This document shows positions 14,801 through 14,825 of a stretch of DNA of 14,825 nucleotides, piece after piece. The DNA lies in the NCBI GenBank assembly GCA_031279915.1, contig JAITHO010000110.1, positions 1-14,825 on the forward strand, written 5' to 3'. Numbering within the stretch: position 1 is the first letter of the stretch; every line of letters begins with the position of its first letter. Origin of the DNA: Tannerellaceae bacterium. Its GTDB lineage: Bacteria > Bacteroidota > Bacteroidia > Bacteroidales > Tannerellaceae. Both the position numbers and the translations under genes were made by a program. Below the pieces are notes generated by a model. That model saw only the letters and a list, made by a program, of their open reading frames with translations, was not told the origin of the DNA and made no database searches.

Positions 14801-14825
14801 TTTTCGAGCCGAAGCTCAATTTATA

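Overview
The window reads as a chromosome segment of a Bacteroidota member, most likely order Bacteroidales. The signs are promoter -7 boxes of the TAnnTTTG type, A/T-rich starts without strong Shine-Dalgarno sequences, and family-level hallmarks: a DUF4922-like HIT protein next to a family 2 glycosyltransferase, the long-form RecQ, a secreted S9 peptidase, and anaerobic ribonucleotide reductase under a cobalamin riboswitch. The anaerobic reductase points to anaerobic life. A genus cannot be fixed from sequence alone; an oral or gut Tannerella/Porphyromonas-like organism is a guess.

Layout, left to right. 1-2310 (+): end of a TolC-type outer-membrane channel gene and a complete HlyD-type periplasmic adaptor, two parts of one envelope exporter whose inner-membrane pump must lie elsewhere, presumably to the left. 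A hairpin at 2311-2346 closes this unit. 2425-4488 (+): a secreted S9 prolyl-oligopeptidase-type serine peptidase. 4489-5083: no convincing gene; mostly a 12-copy degenerate tandem repeat with a 41-43 bp period (4495-4995). 5084-5308: a cobalamin riboswitch with a candidate promoter just upstream, leading into 5375-7943 (+), the nrdD-nrdG operon for class III ribonucleotide reductase and its radical-SAM activase.

From 7940 to 14262 everything is on the minus strand and converges on nrdG with a 4-bp stop-codon overlap. Read in transcription order these are recJ (14262-12535), recQ (12520-10601), a 99-bp palindromic element (10487-10585), a two-part glycosyltransferase (10307-8871) and a DUF4922/HIT-like protein (8893-7940). 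recJ and recQ are a coherent single-strand-processing pair of the RecF recombination pathway. The glycosyltransferase and HIT-like gene overlap by 23 bp and look like a functional pair of unknown substrate.

The right end (14263-14825) is AT-rich with no convincing gene, and holds four 16-bp palindromes spaced exactly 22 bp apart (14719-14800). The most interesting non-genic signals are the 42-bp array, the riboswitch with an 8-nt switch helix candidate, the 99-bp nested palindrome and the 22-bp-phased palindrome array. No complete new defence or mobile system is visible.
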